Program-made: the position numbers and the translations under genes | Shown: in pieces, positions 17,361 through 25,638 of the stretch | How positions within the stretch are numbered: position 1 is the first letter of the stretch | Layout of the letters: each line of letters begins with the position of its first letter | NCBI RefSeq assembly: GCF_030734285.1 | Contig: NZ_CP132294.1 | Coordinates: forward strand, 1,054,001 to 1,118,000 | DNA length: 64,000 bases | From: Natronococcus sp. AD-5 | GTDB lineage: Archaea; Halobacteriota; Halobacteria; Halobacteriales; Natrialbaceae | Direction: 5' to 3' | Notes under the pieces: model-generated | What the model saw: only the letters and a program-made list of their open reading frames with translations | The model's database searches: none | What the model was told of the DNA's origin: nothing

Positions 17361-19028
17361 ATGACGTACTTCGTCACGCTCGACGGGGAGACGTACGAGG
17401 AAGCCCGCGAGAGCTTTTCGTGGGACGCGCCCGAGGGGTTCAACGCGGCCGTCGATCTGGTCGGCAAACACGCCGACGGCGACCGTCCCGCGCTCTACCA
17501 GGCGTACCCCGACGGAAGACGCGAGCGGTACACCTTCGACGGCATCGACGCGCGATCGAACGCGGTCGCGAACGCGCTCGAGTCGCGCGGCGTAGCGCGC
17601 GGCGACCGGGTCGCCGTCGTCGTCCCCCAGAAGCCCGCGAACGTCCTCGCGCACCTCGCGTGCTGGAAGCTGGGCGCGGTCTCGCTGCCGCTGTCGGTGC
17701 TGTTCGGCACCGACGCGCTCCGCTACCGGTTGACCGACAGCGAGGCTCGAGTCGCCGTCGTCGACGCGTCACAGTGGGAGACGATCCGCGAGATCGCATC
17801 CGACTGTCCGGCGCTCGAGCACGTGCTCGTCGTCGACGGGGATCCGGACGCGGAGCGGGTTGGCGACGCGACAGTCTCGAACTTCGTCGCAGCGGTGGAC
17901 TGGAACGAATCGGCGTACGACGTCGCCGACACCGACGTCGACACCCCGGCGATCGTCATGTACACGAGCGGAAGTACGGGTGAACCGAAGGGCGTCCTCC
18001 ACACTCACGGCGTCTGGCTCGGGCACTGTCCAGCCTTCCAGATGTACTTCGAACGAGACGTTCGCGACGACGCCGTCTACTGGGCGCCCGCCGACTGGGC
18101 CTGGATCGGCGCGCTGGGCGACCTCGTCTTTCCGGCGTGGCACTACGGGCAACCGGTCGTCGGCTATCCGATGGGCTCGTTCGACCCCGAGACCGCGTTC
18201 GAGCTCATGGCCGAGTTCGACGTCACCAGCGCCTTCGTTCCGCCGACGGCGATCCGGATGCTGATGGACGTCGACGATCCCGCCGACCGGTACGAGCTGT
18301 CGATCCGAGCTATCTGCTCCGGCGGTGAGCCGCTGACGCCCGAAATTCTCGAGTGGGCCGACGAGGAACTCGCGGGAACCGCGGTCAACGAGCTCTACGG
18401 CCAGACGGAGGCGAACCTGCTCGTCACGAACTGCCGCGAGTGGTTCCCGGCGAAGGCGGGCAGTATGGGGAAGCCGGTGCCCGGCCACGACGTCGCGGTG
18501 ATCGACCCCGAGACGGGCGAGCCGGTCGACCCGGGCGAGATCGGCGAGATCGCGGTCCGTCGCGGCGACGATCCCGTCGTCTTCGAGGAGTACTGGAACG
18601 CGTCCGAGAAGACCGAGCGCGTGACGCTCGCGGACGGGCCGGACGGCGACGACTGGCACCTGACCGGCGACCTCGCCGAGAGAGACGAGGGCAGCTACCT
18701 CTGGTTCAAATCGCGCGACGACGACCTCATCATCACGAGCGGCTACCGCGTCGGGCCGCGGGAAGTCGAAGAGGCGATCCTCGAGCACCCGGCCGTCGCC
18801 CAGGTCGGCGTCGTCGGCGTGCCGGACGAGACTCGAGGGGAGATCGTCAAAGCCGTCGTTCAGCCCGCGGAGGGGGCGACGGCCACCGACGAGTTGCGCG
18901 CCGAGATTCGGGTCCTGGTGCGCGACCGGCTGGCCGAGTACGAGTATCCCCGGGAGATCGAGTTCCGCGACGAACTGCCACAGACCACGACCGGGAAGAT
19001 TCGACGGTCGGCGCTCACAGAACCCTGA
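17361..19028 (+). CDS. AMP-forming acyl-CoA synthetase
   Basis: 555 residues of the ANL superfamily. ATP loop YTSGSTGEPKG (about 204-214), the ELYGQTEANLLVTNC block, the hinge region KSRDDDLIITSGYRVGPREV and the C-terminal catalytic lysine in TTTGKIRR (Lys546) are all intact. Trp-rich ADWAWIGALGDLV resembles medium-chain acyl-CoA and acetyl-CoA synthetases. It activates an organic acid to its CoA thioester in the cytosol. Transcribed divergently from the SDR gene and convergently with IMP dehydrogenase. Confidence 0.9.
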   Translation: MTYFVTLDGETYEEARESFSWDAPEGFNAAVDLVGKHADGDRPALYQAYPDGRRERYTFDGIDARSNAVANALESRGVARGDRVAVVVPQKPANVLAHLACWKLGAVSLPLSVLFGTDALRYRLTDSEARVAVVDASQWETIREIASDCPALEHVLVVDGDPDAERVGDATVSNFVAAVDWNESAYDVADTDVDTPAIVMYTSGSTGEPKGVLHTHGVWLGHCPAFQMYFERDVRDDAVYWAPADWAWIGALGDLVFPAWHYGQPVVGYPMGSFDPETAFELMAEFDVTSAFVPPTAIRMLMDVDDPADRYELSIRAICSGGEPLTPEILEWADEELAGTAVNELYGQTEANLLVTNCREWFPAKAGSMGKPVPGHDVAVIDPETGEPVDPGEIGEIAVRRGDDPVVFEEYWNASEKTERVTLADGPDGDDWHLTGDLAERDEGSYLWFKSRDDDLIITSGYRVGPREVEEAILEHPAVAQVGVVGVPDETRGEIVKAVVQPAEGATATDELRAEIRVLVRDRLAEYEYPREIEFRDELPQTTTGKIRRSALTEP

Positions 19029-19066
19029 TCGGCGGCCTGCGGTCGGCTCTGCGGCGGATTCGCGGC

Positions 19067-20566
19067 TTACTCGTCCGGCGAGTAGTTCGGCGCCTCGTCC
19101 GTGATGACGACGTCGTGGGCGTGGCTCTCGGCCTGGCCGGCCGAGGAGACGCGGACGAACTCCGAGCGCTCCTTGAACTCGGGGATCGTCCCCGCGCCGA
19201 CGTAGCCCATGCCCGACTGCATGCCGCCCGCGAGCTGGTGGAGCTCGGACTTGAGCGTGCCCTTGTACGGCGTCGCGGCCTCGACGCCCTCCGGAACGTA
19301 CTCGTCTTCCTCTTCGGGTTCGTCTTTCAGGTAGCGGTCGCTGTCGCCGGACTTCATCGCGCCGACCGAGCCCATGCCGCGGTACTGCTTGTACTTCTTG
19401 CCGTTCATCGTGACGACGCGGCCGGGAGCCTCGTCGGTGCCGGCGAAGTACGAACCGAGCATGACCGCGTCGGCGCCCGCCGCGATCGCTTTGATCGCGT
19501 CGCCGGAGTAGCGGATGCCGCCGTCGGCGATCACCGGCACGTCGTTTTCGCTCGCGACGTCCGCGACCTGCGCGACCGCCGTGATCTGGGGCATGCCGGC
19601 GCCCGAGACGACGCGGGTCGTACAGATCGATCCCGGGCCGATACCGACCTTGATCCCGTCCGCGAAGCCGACGAGTTCCTCGGCCGCCTCGCGGGTGCCG
19701 ACGTTGCCTACCACGATGTCGGCCTCGACGGACTCCTTGATCTCGCGCGCGCCGTCGATGACGTTCATGTTGTGCGCGTGTGCGGTGTCGATAAACAGCA
19801 CGTCGGCGCCGGCCTCGTCGGCGGCGAGCGCGCGCTCGGTCTCGAACGGGCTGACGGCGACGCCACAGCGGAGGCGACCCTCCTCGTCGCGGACGGCTTC
19901 CTTGTACTCGCGGCGCTGGAGGATGCCCTGCATCGTCACCAGTCCGACGAGGAGGTTCTCGTCGTCGACGACCGGGACGCGCTCGATCTTGTGCTCGTAC
20001 ATCAGGTCGAACGCCTCGCGCGGATCGACGTCCTCGGGGGCCGTGATGACCTCGTCGGTCATCGCCTCCGTGACGAGGTCGTCCTCGTTGACCTCGAGGT
20101 GGGGCCGGATGTCGGTGCTCGAGATGATCCCCAGCACCTCGCCGGCGGCGTCGACGACGGGTGCGCCGCCGACGCCCTCGCGGGCCATCCGCTCGTCGAC
20201 CTCGCGGACGGTCATCTCCGGGTCGGCCGTGACGACGTCCTCGAGGGGAATGATGAGTTCGTCGGCGCTCTTGACGCGCTCGATCTCCTCGACCATCTCG
20301 TCGACGTCCATGTTCCGGTGGATGACGCCGAGTCCGCCGTGGCGGGCCATCGCGATCGCCATTCCGCTCTCGGTGACGGTGTCCATCGCCGCCGAGAGGA
20401 TCGGAACCGACACCTCGACCGATTTCGACACGTGCGAGGAGAGGTCGGCGTCGTCCGGTTCGACGCGACTCTCCTTCGGGCGAAGGAGGACGTCGTCGAA
20501 CGTCAGCGCTTCCGGTACCTGGAGCTTCGAAGAATATGGCTCGTGCTCGGGAGTGTCGTTCGCCAT
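19067..20566 (-). CDS. guaB: Inosine-5'-monophosphate dehydrogenase
   Basis: 499 residues, the normal length. Two CBS domains occupy about residues 105-225. The catalytic loop [15 protein letters not shown] holds the active Cys, followed by [20 protein letters not shown] and the phosphate-binding [14 protein letters not shown], then [10 protein letters not shown]. The N-terminus [14 protein letters not shown] is diagnostic. It oxidises IMP to XMP with NAD+, the committed step to GMP. The gene stands alone, with a divergent gap of over 200 nt on its 5' side. Confidence 0.96.
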   Translation of the reverse strand: MANDTPEHEPYSSKLQVPEALTFDDVLLRPKESRVEPDDADLSSHVSKSVEVSVPILSAAMDTVTESGMAIAMARHGGLGVIHRNMDVDEMVEEIERVKSADELIIPLEDVVTADPEMTVREVDERMAREGVGGAPVVDAAGEVLGIISSTDIRPHLEVNEDDLVTEAMTDEVITAPEDVDPREAFDLMYEHKIERVPVVDDENLLVGLVTMQGILQRREYKEAVRDEEGRLRCGVAVSPFETERALAADEAGADVLFIDTAHAHNMNVIDGAREIKESVEADIVVGNVGTREAAEELVGFADGIKVGIGPGSICTTRVVSGAGMPQITAVAQVADVASENDVPVIADGGIRYSGDAIKAIAAGADAVMLGSYFAGTDEAPGRVVTMNGKKYKQYRGMGSVGAMKSGDSDRYLKDEPEEEDEYVPEGVEAATPYKGTLKSELHQLAGGMQSGMGYVGAGTIPEFKERSEFVRVSSAGQAESHAHDVVITDEAPNYSPDE

Positions 20567-20782
20567 GTAAACTGTCCGAAAGCGCTGGCAAAAAGCGTTG
20601 CGAGATAGAACGGGGTGTGAAAGACTGCCGAGGTAACTCCGGCTATCGAGTTTGGGAGTTCACGATGTGCGTCCAAATTCGTTCACTTTCGTCAGAATTT
20701 GCCCGTCGTTGCCGAAAATACGCCGAGTTGTGTAACCACGTCCCACGCAACGTTTATTGACGGCCCGGTAGTCCACTCGTGT
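20567..20782. other. Divergent promoter region
   Basis: No gene seen. On the right side a TATA-like CGTTTATTGA at 20751-20760 sits about 28 nt before an ATG at 20783, the spacing of a leaderless haloarchaeal promoter. Confidence 0.4.
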
Positions 20783-20977
20783 ATGAACGCTGTGAGTTCC
20801 AGCGACTCCCGAACCGTTGGCCGGACGAGCTTCGACTTCGTCGCCACCAAATTTTTCGGGAATCTTACAATTAAACTCACAGCGCGAGGCCTCGACCGAA
20901 TGCGCTGGCTTCTCGAGTCGGCCCGGCATTCGTCGTCACATCACCCGTCGGCCTCGGGTCACGGCCATCGACCCTGA
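20783..20977 (+). CDS. Possible small ORF ahead of the DUF5794 gene
   Basis: A 64-residue frame starting MNAVSSSDSRTVGRTSFDF and ending four nucleotides before the DUF5794 start codon. Support: a TATA-like box about 28 nt upstream and tight coupling to the next gene. Against: Ser/His-rich composition, an AT-rich middle and no recognisable family. It may be a leader peptide, or the promoter may simply serve a leader for the next gene. Confidence 0.25.
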   Translation: MNAVSSSDSRTVGRTSFDFVATKFFGNLTIKLTARGLDRMRWLLESARHSSSHHPSASGHGHRP

Positions 20978-20980
20978 GCG

Positions 20981-21991
20981 ATGAGTACGTCCCAGCACCC
21001 GATCGCCCTCCGTCTCGAGAGCTTGGTGGGCGGCGACGCACGACTGTTAGCGCTGGTGATGATGCTCCCGCTGGTCGACGGCATCTTCCCGGCGATGATC
21101 CTCGCGGGCGCGCTGAGCGATCCGTGGGGCGCCGTCCAGGTCGGTCTCCTGATCTTCGGCGGCAGCGCCACCGTGGCCGTGATCCTCGCCGAGATGAGCG
21201 GAACGCCCCGCGAGCAGGTGAAGGTCGTCCTGCTCGTCGGCGTTCCGCTGATCCTGCTGGCGGCCGTCCAGGCGGCGTTCGCGCCGGCGATCGATACCGT
21301 GCTCAACACCCACATCTTCGAGCGCTTCGCGGCGGTCGTGATCCTCGCCATCGCGGCCAAAACCGCGAGCGCGACGATCGGGGAGTATCTGCCGAGTCCC
21401 GCCGTCATCGTGGGGCTCGGATTGATTGCGAGCCTGGACCCCGCGGGCGCATCGTTCGACGTTATGGTCAACCCGGCGCTCGTCGCGAACGCGACGCTGG
21501 CGGCGGTCGTCGGCGTCGCGTTCGCCCTCGGCGTCGCCCTCAGCGGACCGTACCTGCGGGAGTACATGGACATCGATCGCTTCCGCTTCGGCAGCGCCGT
21601 CGCGCTCGGCTTGCTGCCGCTGTCGCTGGTGGGGATGGCCTTCGGCCAGGCGCCCCTGGCCGCGCTCGTCGTCGCCGCCGTCTTCGCGGTCGACATTCCC
21701 CTCGAGCGCGGGGACGACGAGTCCGCACCCGAGACGATCGACGAACTGCCCCCGAGCGCCTCCTCACCGCCGGCGTCGGTGTCGTCGGATTCCGCGCCGG
21801 CCGTCGGCACCGGCCCGCTGTTCGACGGCGGGGACTCGAGTTCCACCGCGTCCACCGACGGCGGGCGCGAGACCGAGCCCGAATCCGACGCCCCCTCGGC
21901 GGACGGCGGTGCAGCCGTCGACGACTCGGACGACGGCTCGAGTCCGGGCGACGGCTCGAGCGACACCGCGGAGCGGGCCCCGTGGTTGTAA
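20981..21991 (+). CDS. DUF5794-type polytopic membrane protein
   Basis: 336 residues. The first ~240 hold seven or so hydrophobic segments (LALVMMLPLVDGIFPAMILA, VGLLIFGGSATVAVILAEM, VVLLVGVPLILLAAVQAAFA and others). The last ~95 residues are a disordered Ser/Asp/Gly/Pro-rich tail with repeated DDGSSPGDGSS-type strings. The membrane part matches the haloarchaeal family DUF5794. Function unknown. It lies 46 nt before tRNA-Trp on the same strand. Confidence 0.75.
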   Translation: MSTSQHPIALRLESLVGGDARLLALVMMLPLVDGIFPAMILAGALSDPWGAVQVGLLIFGGSATVAVILAEMSGTPREQVKVVLLVGVPLILLAAVQAAFAPAIDTVLNTHIFERFAAVVILAIAAKTASATIGEYLPSPAVIVGLGLIASLDPAGASFDVMVNPALVANATLAAVVGVAFALGVALSGPYLREYMDIDRFRFGSAVALGLLPLSLVGMAFGQAPLAALVVAAVFAVDIPLERGDDESAPETIDELPPSASSPPASVSSDSAPAVGTGPLFDGGDSSSTASTDGGRETEPESDAPSADGGAAVDDSDDGSSPGDGSSDTAERAPWL

Positions 21992-22037
21992 CCCGAATCG
22001 AAACCACTTTAGGGCGGATACCCCAACGTATTCTCGA

Positions 22038-22212
22038 GGGGTCGTGGCCAAGCCAGGGATGGCGACTGACTCCAGAGGCACCGCGCCCGGGACGACACTC
22101 CAGACTGATATACTGATCGGGCACCTGATCAGTGTCCGTGTGATGACCCTCTGGAGTTCCGAGGCGCACCGGAGATATCAGTCGATCGGGGGTTCAAATC
22201 CCTCCGACCCCA
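22038..22212 (+). tRNA. trnW: tRNA-Trp (CCA anticodon), interrupted by an intron
   Basis: Acceptor stem GGGGTCG (22038-22044) pairs with CGACCCC (22205-22211); discriminator A at 22212; 3' CCA is not encoded. D stem GCCA/TGGC, T arm GGGGG-TTCAAAT-CCCTC. The anticodon stem is ACTGA/TCAGT around the loop CTCCAGA, with C34-C35-A36 at 22072-22074. A 101-nt intron (22076-22176) splits position 37 from 38. The exon-intron junction folds into a bulge-helix-bulge: central helix CTCC (22070-22073) with GGAG (22171-22174) and three-nt bulges AGA and ATA, cut after the second base of each. Confidence 0.97.
22076..22176 (+). ncRNA. tRNA-Trp intron acting as box C/D methylation guide
   Basis: Box C GTGATGA lies at 22140-22146. 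The 10 nt at 22148-22157 are perfectly complementary to 22069-22078, which spans the anticodon; with CCGA at 22159-22162 as box D', the fifth-nucleotide rule points at C34. A second guide at 22103-22111 is complementary over 9 nt to 22175-22183, and box D CTGA at 22113-22116 points at U39. Both are the sites known to be 2'-O-methylated in haloarchaeal tRNA-Trp. The order guide-D ... C-guide-D' is circularly permuted, as described for this intron in Haloferax. Confidence 0.9.
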
Positions 22213-22498
22213 TTTCCTCACCGCGAACAACACCGTGAGCAGCGGAAATACGAGCGGTGGATTTGAACCCGGTGGGCGAGCACTCCTTCAAATTCATCTG
22301 CGATAAAAAATTCGAGAGCAGCGTTCTCGCGTTCTCGATTTGTTTTGAACGAAGGGGGCCGTGGCAGTCGCTCCTCGGTCGGCCGGTTACTCGCCGTGTT
22401 ACGGGTCCGCGGTTCGGATCGATTTCGTCGTCCCCTCGGTGACGGCGCCGCTCGAGTCCGCCACCACGCTACCTCGAAAGCGGAGCGTACGGGGTCGG

Positions 22499-22654
22499 TC
22501 AGCCGAATTGCCTAAATTCGGCGCTCCCACACGCACACTTGTTAGGACTGCCGATCGGAGTCAGGGTTCCGTCCGCCGTCTCTCGAGCCGCGAACACCCT
22601 CCCGCAGTTCTCGCACGTGGCGACCGTTCGAGGGAGGTCTTGTACCGATGGCAT
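22499..22654 (-). CDS. Zinc-finger microprotein (51 residues)
   Basis: A short frame from ATG 22654 to TGA 22499-22501 that starts MPSVQDLPRTVATCENCGRV and ends KCACGSAEFRQFG. Two metal knuckles, C-x-x-C (CENC) and C-x-C (CAC), suggest one zinc site. Upstream DNA is AT-rich (GTACTGATATT), consistent with a promoter. Proteins under 70 residues with paired Cys knuckles are abundant in haloarchaea and some regulate stress or biofilm traits. The gap around it has no other gene. Confidence 0.6.
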   Translation of the reverse strand: MPSVQDLPRTVATCENCGRVFAARETADGTLTPIGSPNKCACGSAEFRQFG

Positions 22655-22972
22655 AATATCAGTACGTAATTAGTTAGTACACCGCTTGAAGACTTCTAGG
22701 AGGGCTTATGACTGCTATATAGTGCTACCGTCGGTTCATGTTCCGGTCACCGGTGTTGGGAGGACGTCGATCTCGACGACCGGCTGTGACCGTACCGAGA
22801 CCGAAGTCGCGGTGAGCGTTTGCGACGACGTCCCCGCTTCGTCTCGCGAGCGTCACCGCTCGAGGAAGACGCCGAGGTCGGTGCCGATACCGAGTACCGC
22901 GAGCGGGTAGCATGATCCGAAGGAGAGAATTTCGATATCGACCGTCCGTCGCCGACTGTCTCGAGTGCACCG

Positions 22973-23557
22973 TCACCGGTCCAATTCGTTCTTGAGCTCT
23001 TCGACCGCCACGGCGCCGACGCCGGTCGCGATGGAGAGCGCCCGCTTGCGGGCTCGCGTATCGGCCAACTCGAGGAGCAGGACCGAATCGTCACCCCGAT
23101 CGACGTGTGCGCTGCCCAGGGCCTCGCACCGACGACCGTCGGGGGTCGTGGCGGCGGCTTTCACCTGGCAGTAGGTGAAGTCCGTCTCCTGCGGCGAGAT
23201 CTGGACGTCCGTCTCGACGTCGATGTCGTAGAAGTGCGAGAGCACTTCGAACCCTTTGCGGTTGATCGCCTGCGTGCCGTCGATTTCGTCGATGAACTCG
23301 CCGGGGACCCACTTGAGCGGGTCGTCGGAAATCGACCGCTCCGGAAGGTCGTACTCTTCCGGGGCGATCTCGTCGGGTTCGACGTCGACGACCTCGGCTT
23401 TCGCCGACGTATCGTCGTCCGCGCTCGGCGGAACGAGTTCGACGTCTAACCCGAGTTCTTCCAGGTCTTTGGCTGCACTTTCCGCCTCGCCTCGGGAGGC
23501 GAATTCGCGTTCGTTTCCACTCCCCGTATCTCGGACAATCCACGCGCTGCTGCTCAC
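22973..23557 (-). CDS. Unknown protein with resemblance to phage annealing (Erf/Sak-like) proteins
   Basis: 194 residues from GTG 23557 (GTG 23566 is an alternative). The N-terminal ~45 residues (SSSAWIVRDTGSGNEREFAS) look like a small separate module, then an acidic linker. The C-terminal ~125 residues read DGTQAINRKGFEVLSHFYDI ... TYCQVKAAATTPDGRRCEAL ... LADTRARKRALSIATGVGAV. The A-x-T-R-A-x-x-R-A-L helix after a beta-sheet is the pattern seen at the end of the core of several single-strand-annealing proteins of phages and their archaeal relatives. This is similarity by eye only; the product remains unassigned. Confidence 0.55.
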   Translation of the reverse strand: MSSSAWIVRDTGSGNEREFASRGEAESAAKDLEELGLDVELVPPSADDDTSAKAEVVDVEPDEIAPEEYDLPERSISDDPLKWVPGEFIDEIDGTQAINRKGFEVLSHFYDIDVETDVQISPQETDFTYCQVKAAATTPDGRRCEALGSAHVDRGDDSVLLLELADTRARKRALSIATGVGAVAVEELKNELDR

Positions 23558-23889
23558 TTTTCTCACCCCGTACTCCCTTCGAGGCGAGCGGCTAACTGTT
23601 CGTCGGTTACCGTCCAAACGGACGTCGATCGGTCCCGGTAGAACGGAGCGTCGATCGAGATTTTCGCCTGTTCGGTCTCGCGGTGATCGTCCCCGCCGCG
23701 CTATTGGAGCGATGGGAGATCGCACGGGTGACTCATCTCCACCTCGGGCACAGTGTACCGTGGAGTCCTTTCAGTACCAGCTAACCGACTCTCACCGATG
23801 AACAGCGTTGACCGCTGGTTGTGCTCGAGCGGGTGATTTCGTTCGATCCACTCCACGAGAGAGCCGTTCTCGAGATCGCCTCGAGGAAT

Positions 23890-24048
23890 TCAGACGGCGT
23901 CGCCGAACTCCTCGGCTTCCCATTCGGAAACGAGTCGCTTGGCTAACTCGCGAGGTTTGTGCTCGTAAACCAAGTGATGTTCGAGATTGTCATCTGACTC
24001 TATTGTTTCGTTGCATACCGGGCAATAAACCGGTGACTTGGTAGACAT
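23890..24048 (-). CDS. C2H2-type zinc-finger microprotein (52 residues)
   Basis: Starts MSTKSPVYCPVCNETIESDD at ATG 24048. Cys9 and Cys12 are followed by His-His (NLEHHLVYEH), a C2H2-like finger, and the rest is a charged helix (RELAKRLVSEWEAEEFGDAV). An in-frame upstream ATG adds an Arg-rich, unlikely stretch and was not used. Likely nucleic-acid or protein binding; no family assignment. Confidence 0.7.
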   Translation of the reverse strand: MSTKSPVYCPVCNETIESDDNLEHHLVYEHKPRELAKRLVSEWEAEEFGDAV

Positions 24049-24283
24049 ACGAATAATACGCCGCAGAAGGAAAAAAGCACCTCGCTCGAGTCTTCGACGT
24101 TCACGATCACGCTGTCGCCAGCTACTGACGTCGATGGGTGAGCGGGATACCAATCTACCCACGTATTCACGATGCAGCTCACCCGTCGCTTACGTTTACT
24201 CGGGCGCAACGCCTCGCCCTCGAGGTGGATGTCAACGGGTGGGCTACGTCGAACGACGGATCGGCCTCCACGCCCGTCACGAC

Positions 24284-24484
24284 TCACGCGACGTCGGTCG
24301 AAACCCGCGTTACGTTTTCGGAGCCGCAGGCCGAACAACGCTGTTCGGGTGACTCGATCAACCGGCCGCCGCAGTCGCTACACGTCCCGCGATTCGCATC
24401 TCCGGTCTTCCCGCAGAGCGAGCACGACCGGTGCGTACCCCTGAAGTGGGCCCCGCAGTCCGAGCACTCGTAGATGCTCCGCAT
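24284..24484 (-). CDS. Zinc-ribbon microprotein with four Cys pairs (66 residues)
   Basis: Begins MRSIYECSDCGAHFRGTHRS. Four C-x-x-C knuckles (CSDC, CSLC, CSDC, CSAC) should bind two zinc ions in rubredoxin-like ribbons. It is the third tiny zinc protein within 2 kb. It is divergent from the enoyl-CoA hydratase gene, about 130 nt away. Its role is unknown; typical proposals are regulation or complex assembly. Confidence 0.75.
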   Translation of the reverse strand: MRSIYECSDCGAHFRGTHRSCSLCGKTGDANRGTCSDCGGRLIESPEQRCSACGSENVTRVSTDVA

Positions 24485-24613
24485 GGGTGTCCCTACTCGC
24501 GCACCGCTAAAATCGGTTTGCCCCGCGCGTCGTGGAGACGGCGAGCCGGTTCGGAACGGACTCGAGCCGAAGAGCCGTCGGGTTTTTCACATCGTCCGTC
24601 GAATCCGTCTGCC

Positions 24614-25384
24614 ATGGCACGGGATACCGTCCGACTCGACTGGGACGAAGACGTCGCGACGCTGACGATCGACCGACCCGACGCGCTCAACGCGCTGGAC
24701 GTGGCGACGCTCGAGGCGATGGAGGAGGCGCTCGCGGAGGCAGCCGCAGAAGACGCGCGGGCGCTCGTGCTCACGGGTGCCGGCGACGCGTTCATCGCCG
24801 GCGCGGACATCGGCTACATGCAGGAGCTCTCGACGGAGGAAGCCCAGGAGTGGGGCGACCTCGGCCACTCGGTCGCGGACGCCCTCGAGTCGTTCCCGGC
24901 GCCGACGATCGCCGCGGTCAACGGCTACGCGTTCGGCGGCGGCTGCGAGATGGCGCTCGCCTGCGACCTCCGGGTCGCGAGCGAGTCCGCGGTGATCGGT
25001 AACACGGAGATCGACCTCGGGATCATCCCGGGGTGGGGCGCGACCCAACGGTTGCCCCAGCTCGTCGGCGACGAAACGGCCAGACGGATGATCTTCCTCG
25101 GCGAACGCCTCGGCGCGGAGAGCGCCGCCGAGGTCGGCCTGGTCGGCGAGGTCGTTCCGGACGAGGACCTCGAGTCGACCGTCGCCGAACTCGCGGATCG
25201 CCTCGCGTCGAAGCCGGCGTTCGCGCTTCGGGCGGCGAAACAATCGCTCAACCAGTTCGGCGAGGGCTCCCGGACGAGCGGGCTCGACTACGAGAAGCGG
25301 GCGTTCGCCGGTCTCTTCGGGACGCACGATCAGCGCGAGGGAATGACGGCGTTCCTCGAGGATCGAGAGCCGACGTTCGAGTGA
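24614..25384 (+). CDS. Enoyl-CoA hydratase/isomerase family protein
   Basis: 256 residues starting MARDTVRLDWDEDVATLTID. Crotonase marks: DRPDALNALDVATLEAMEEA, the oxyanion-hole segment TGAGDAFIAGADIGYMQE, and GGGCEMALACDLRVASE followed by LGIIPGWGATQRLPQLVG, where the second catalytic Glu position is expected. Hydrates trans-2-enoyl-CoA to 3-hydroxyacyl-CoA in beta-oxidation, although crotonases vary in reaction. An earlier in-frame start would add an Arg-rich stretch without resemblance to the family. Confidence 0.9.
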   Translation: MARDTVRLDWDEDVATLTIDRPDALNALDVATLEAMEEALAEAAAEDARALVLTGAGDAFIAGADIGYMQELSTEEAQEWGDLGHSVADALESFPAPTIAAVNGYAFGGGCEMALACDLRVASESAVIGNTEIDLGIIPGWGATQRLPQLVGDETARRMIFLGERLGAESAAEVGLVGEVVPDEDLESTVAELADRLASKPAFALRAAKQSLNQFGEGSRTSGLDYEKRAFAGLFGTHDQREGMTAFLEDREPTFE

Positions 25385-25638
25385 TCTCGAGTCGGCGGCG
25401 GACAGCGACCCGGAATTGACACCGCTCGGACTATTTTTCGCCGATTTCGGTACCGATGACCAGAATCGACGGTTTCGATGCGATTCTTCCAGGCCGGTCG
25501 GTAGTTGCAAGCATATGTCTGGGTGACCGTTACGGGTCCTTTCGTTGAACCGGGAGAGGGCGGCTACCGGTCCGGGAGTCGACGACACCTCGTTCACGCT
25601 CGCGGCCGGCTCACCACGACCCGAGAGGATAGAGATCA

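Noticed and set aside
17769-20591. 940-codon open frame on the minus strand across the acyl-CoA synthetase and IMP dehydrogenase genes
   Set aside because: Arg/Gly-rich shadow typical of GC-rich DNA; it runs over two genes with clear family motifs in other frames.
18353-20608. 751-codon plus-strand frame antisense to guaB
   Set aside because: Shadow frame; composition is not protein-like and guaB is certain.
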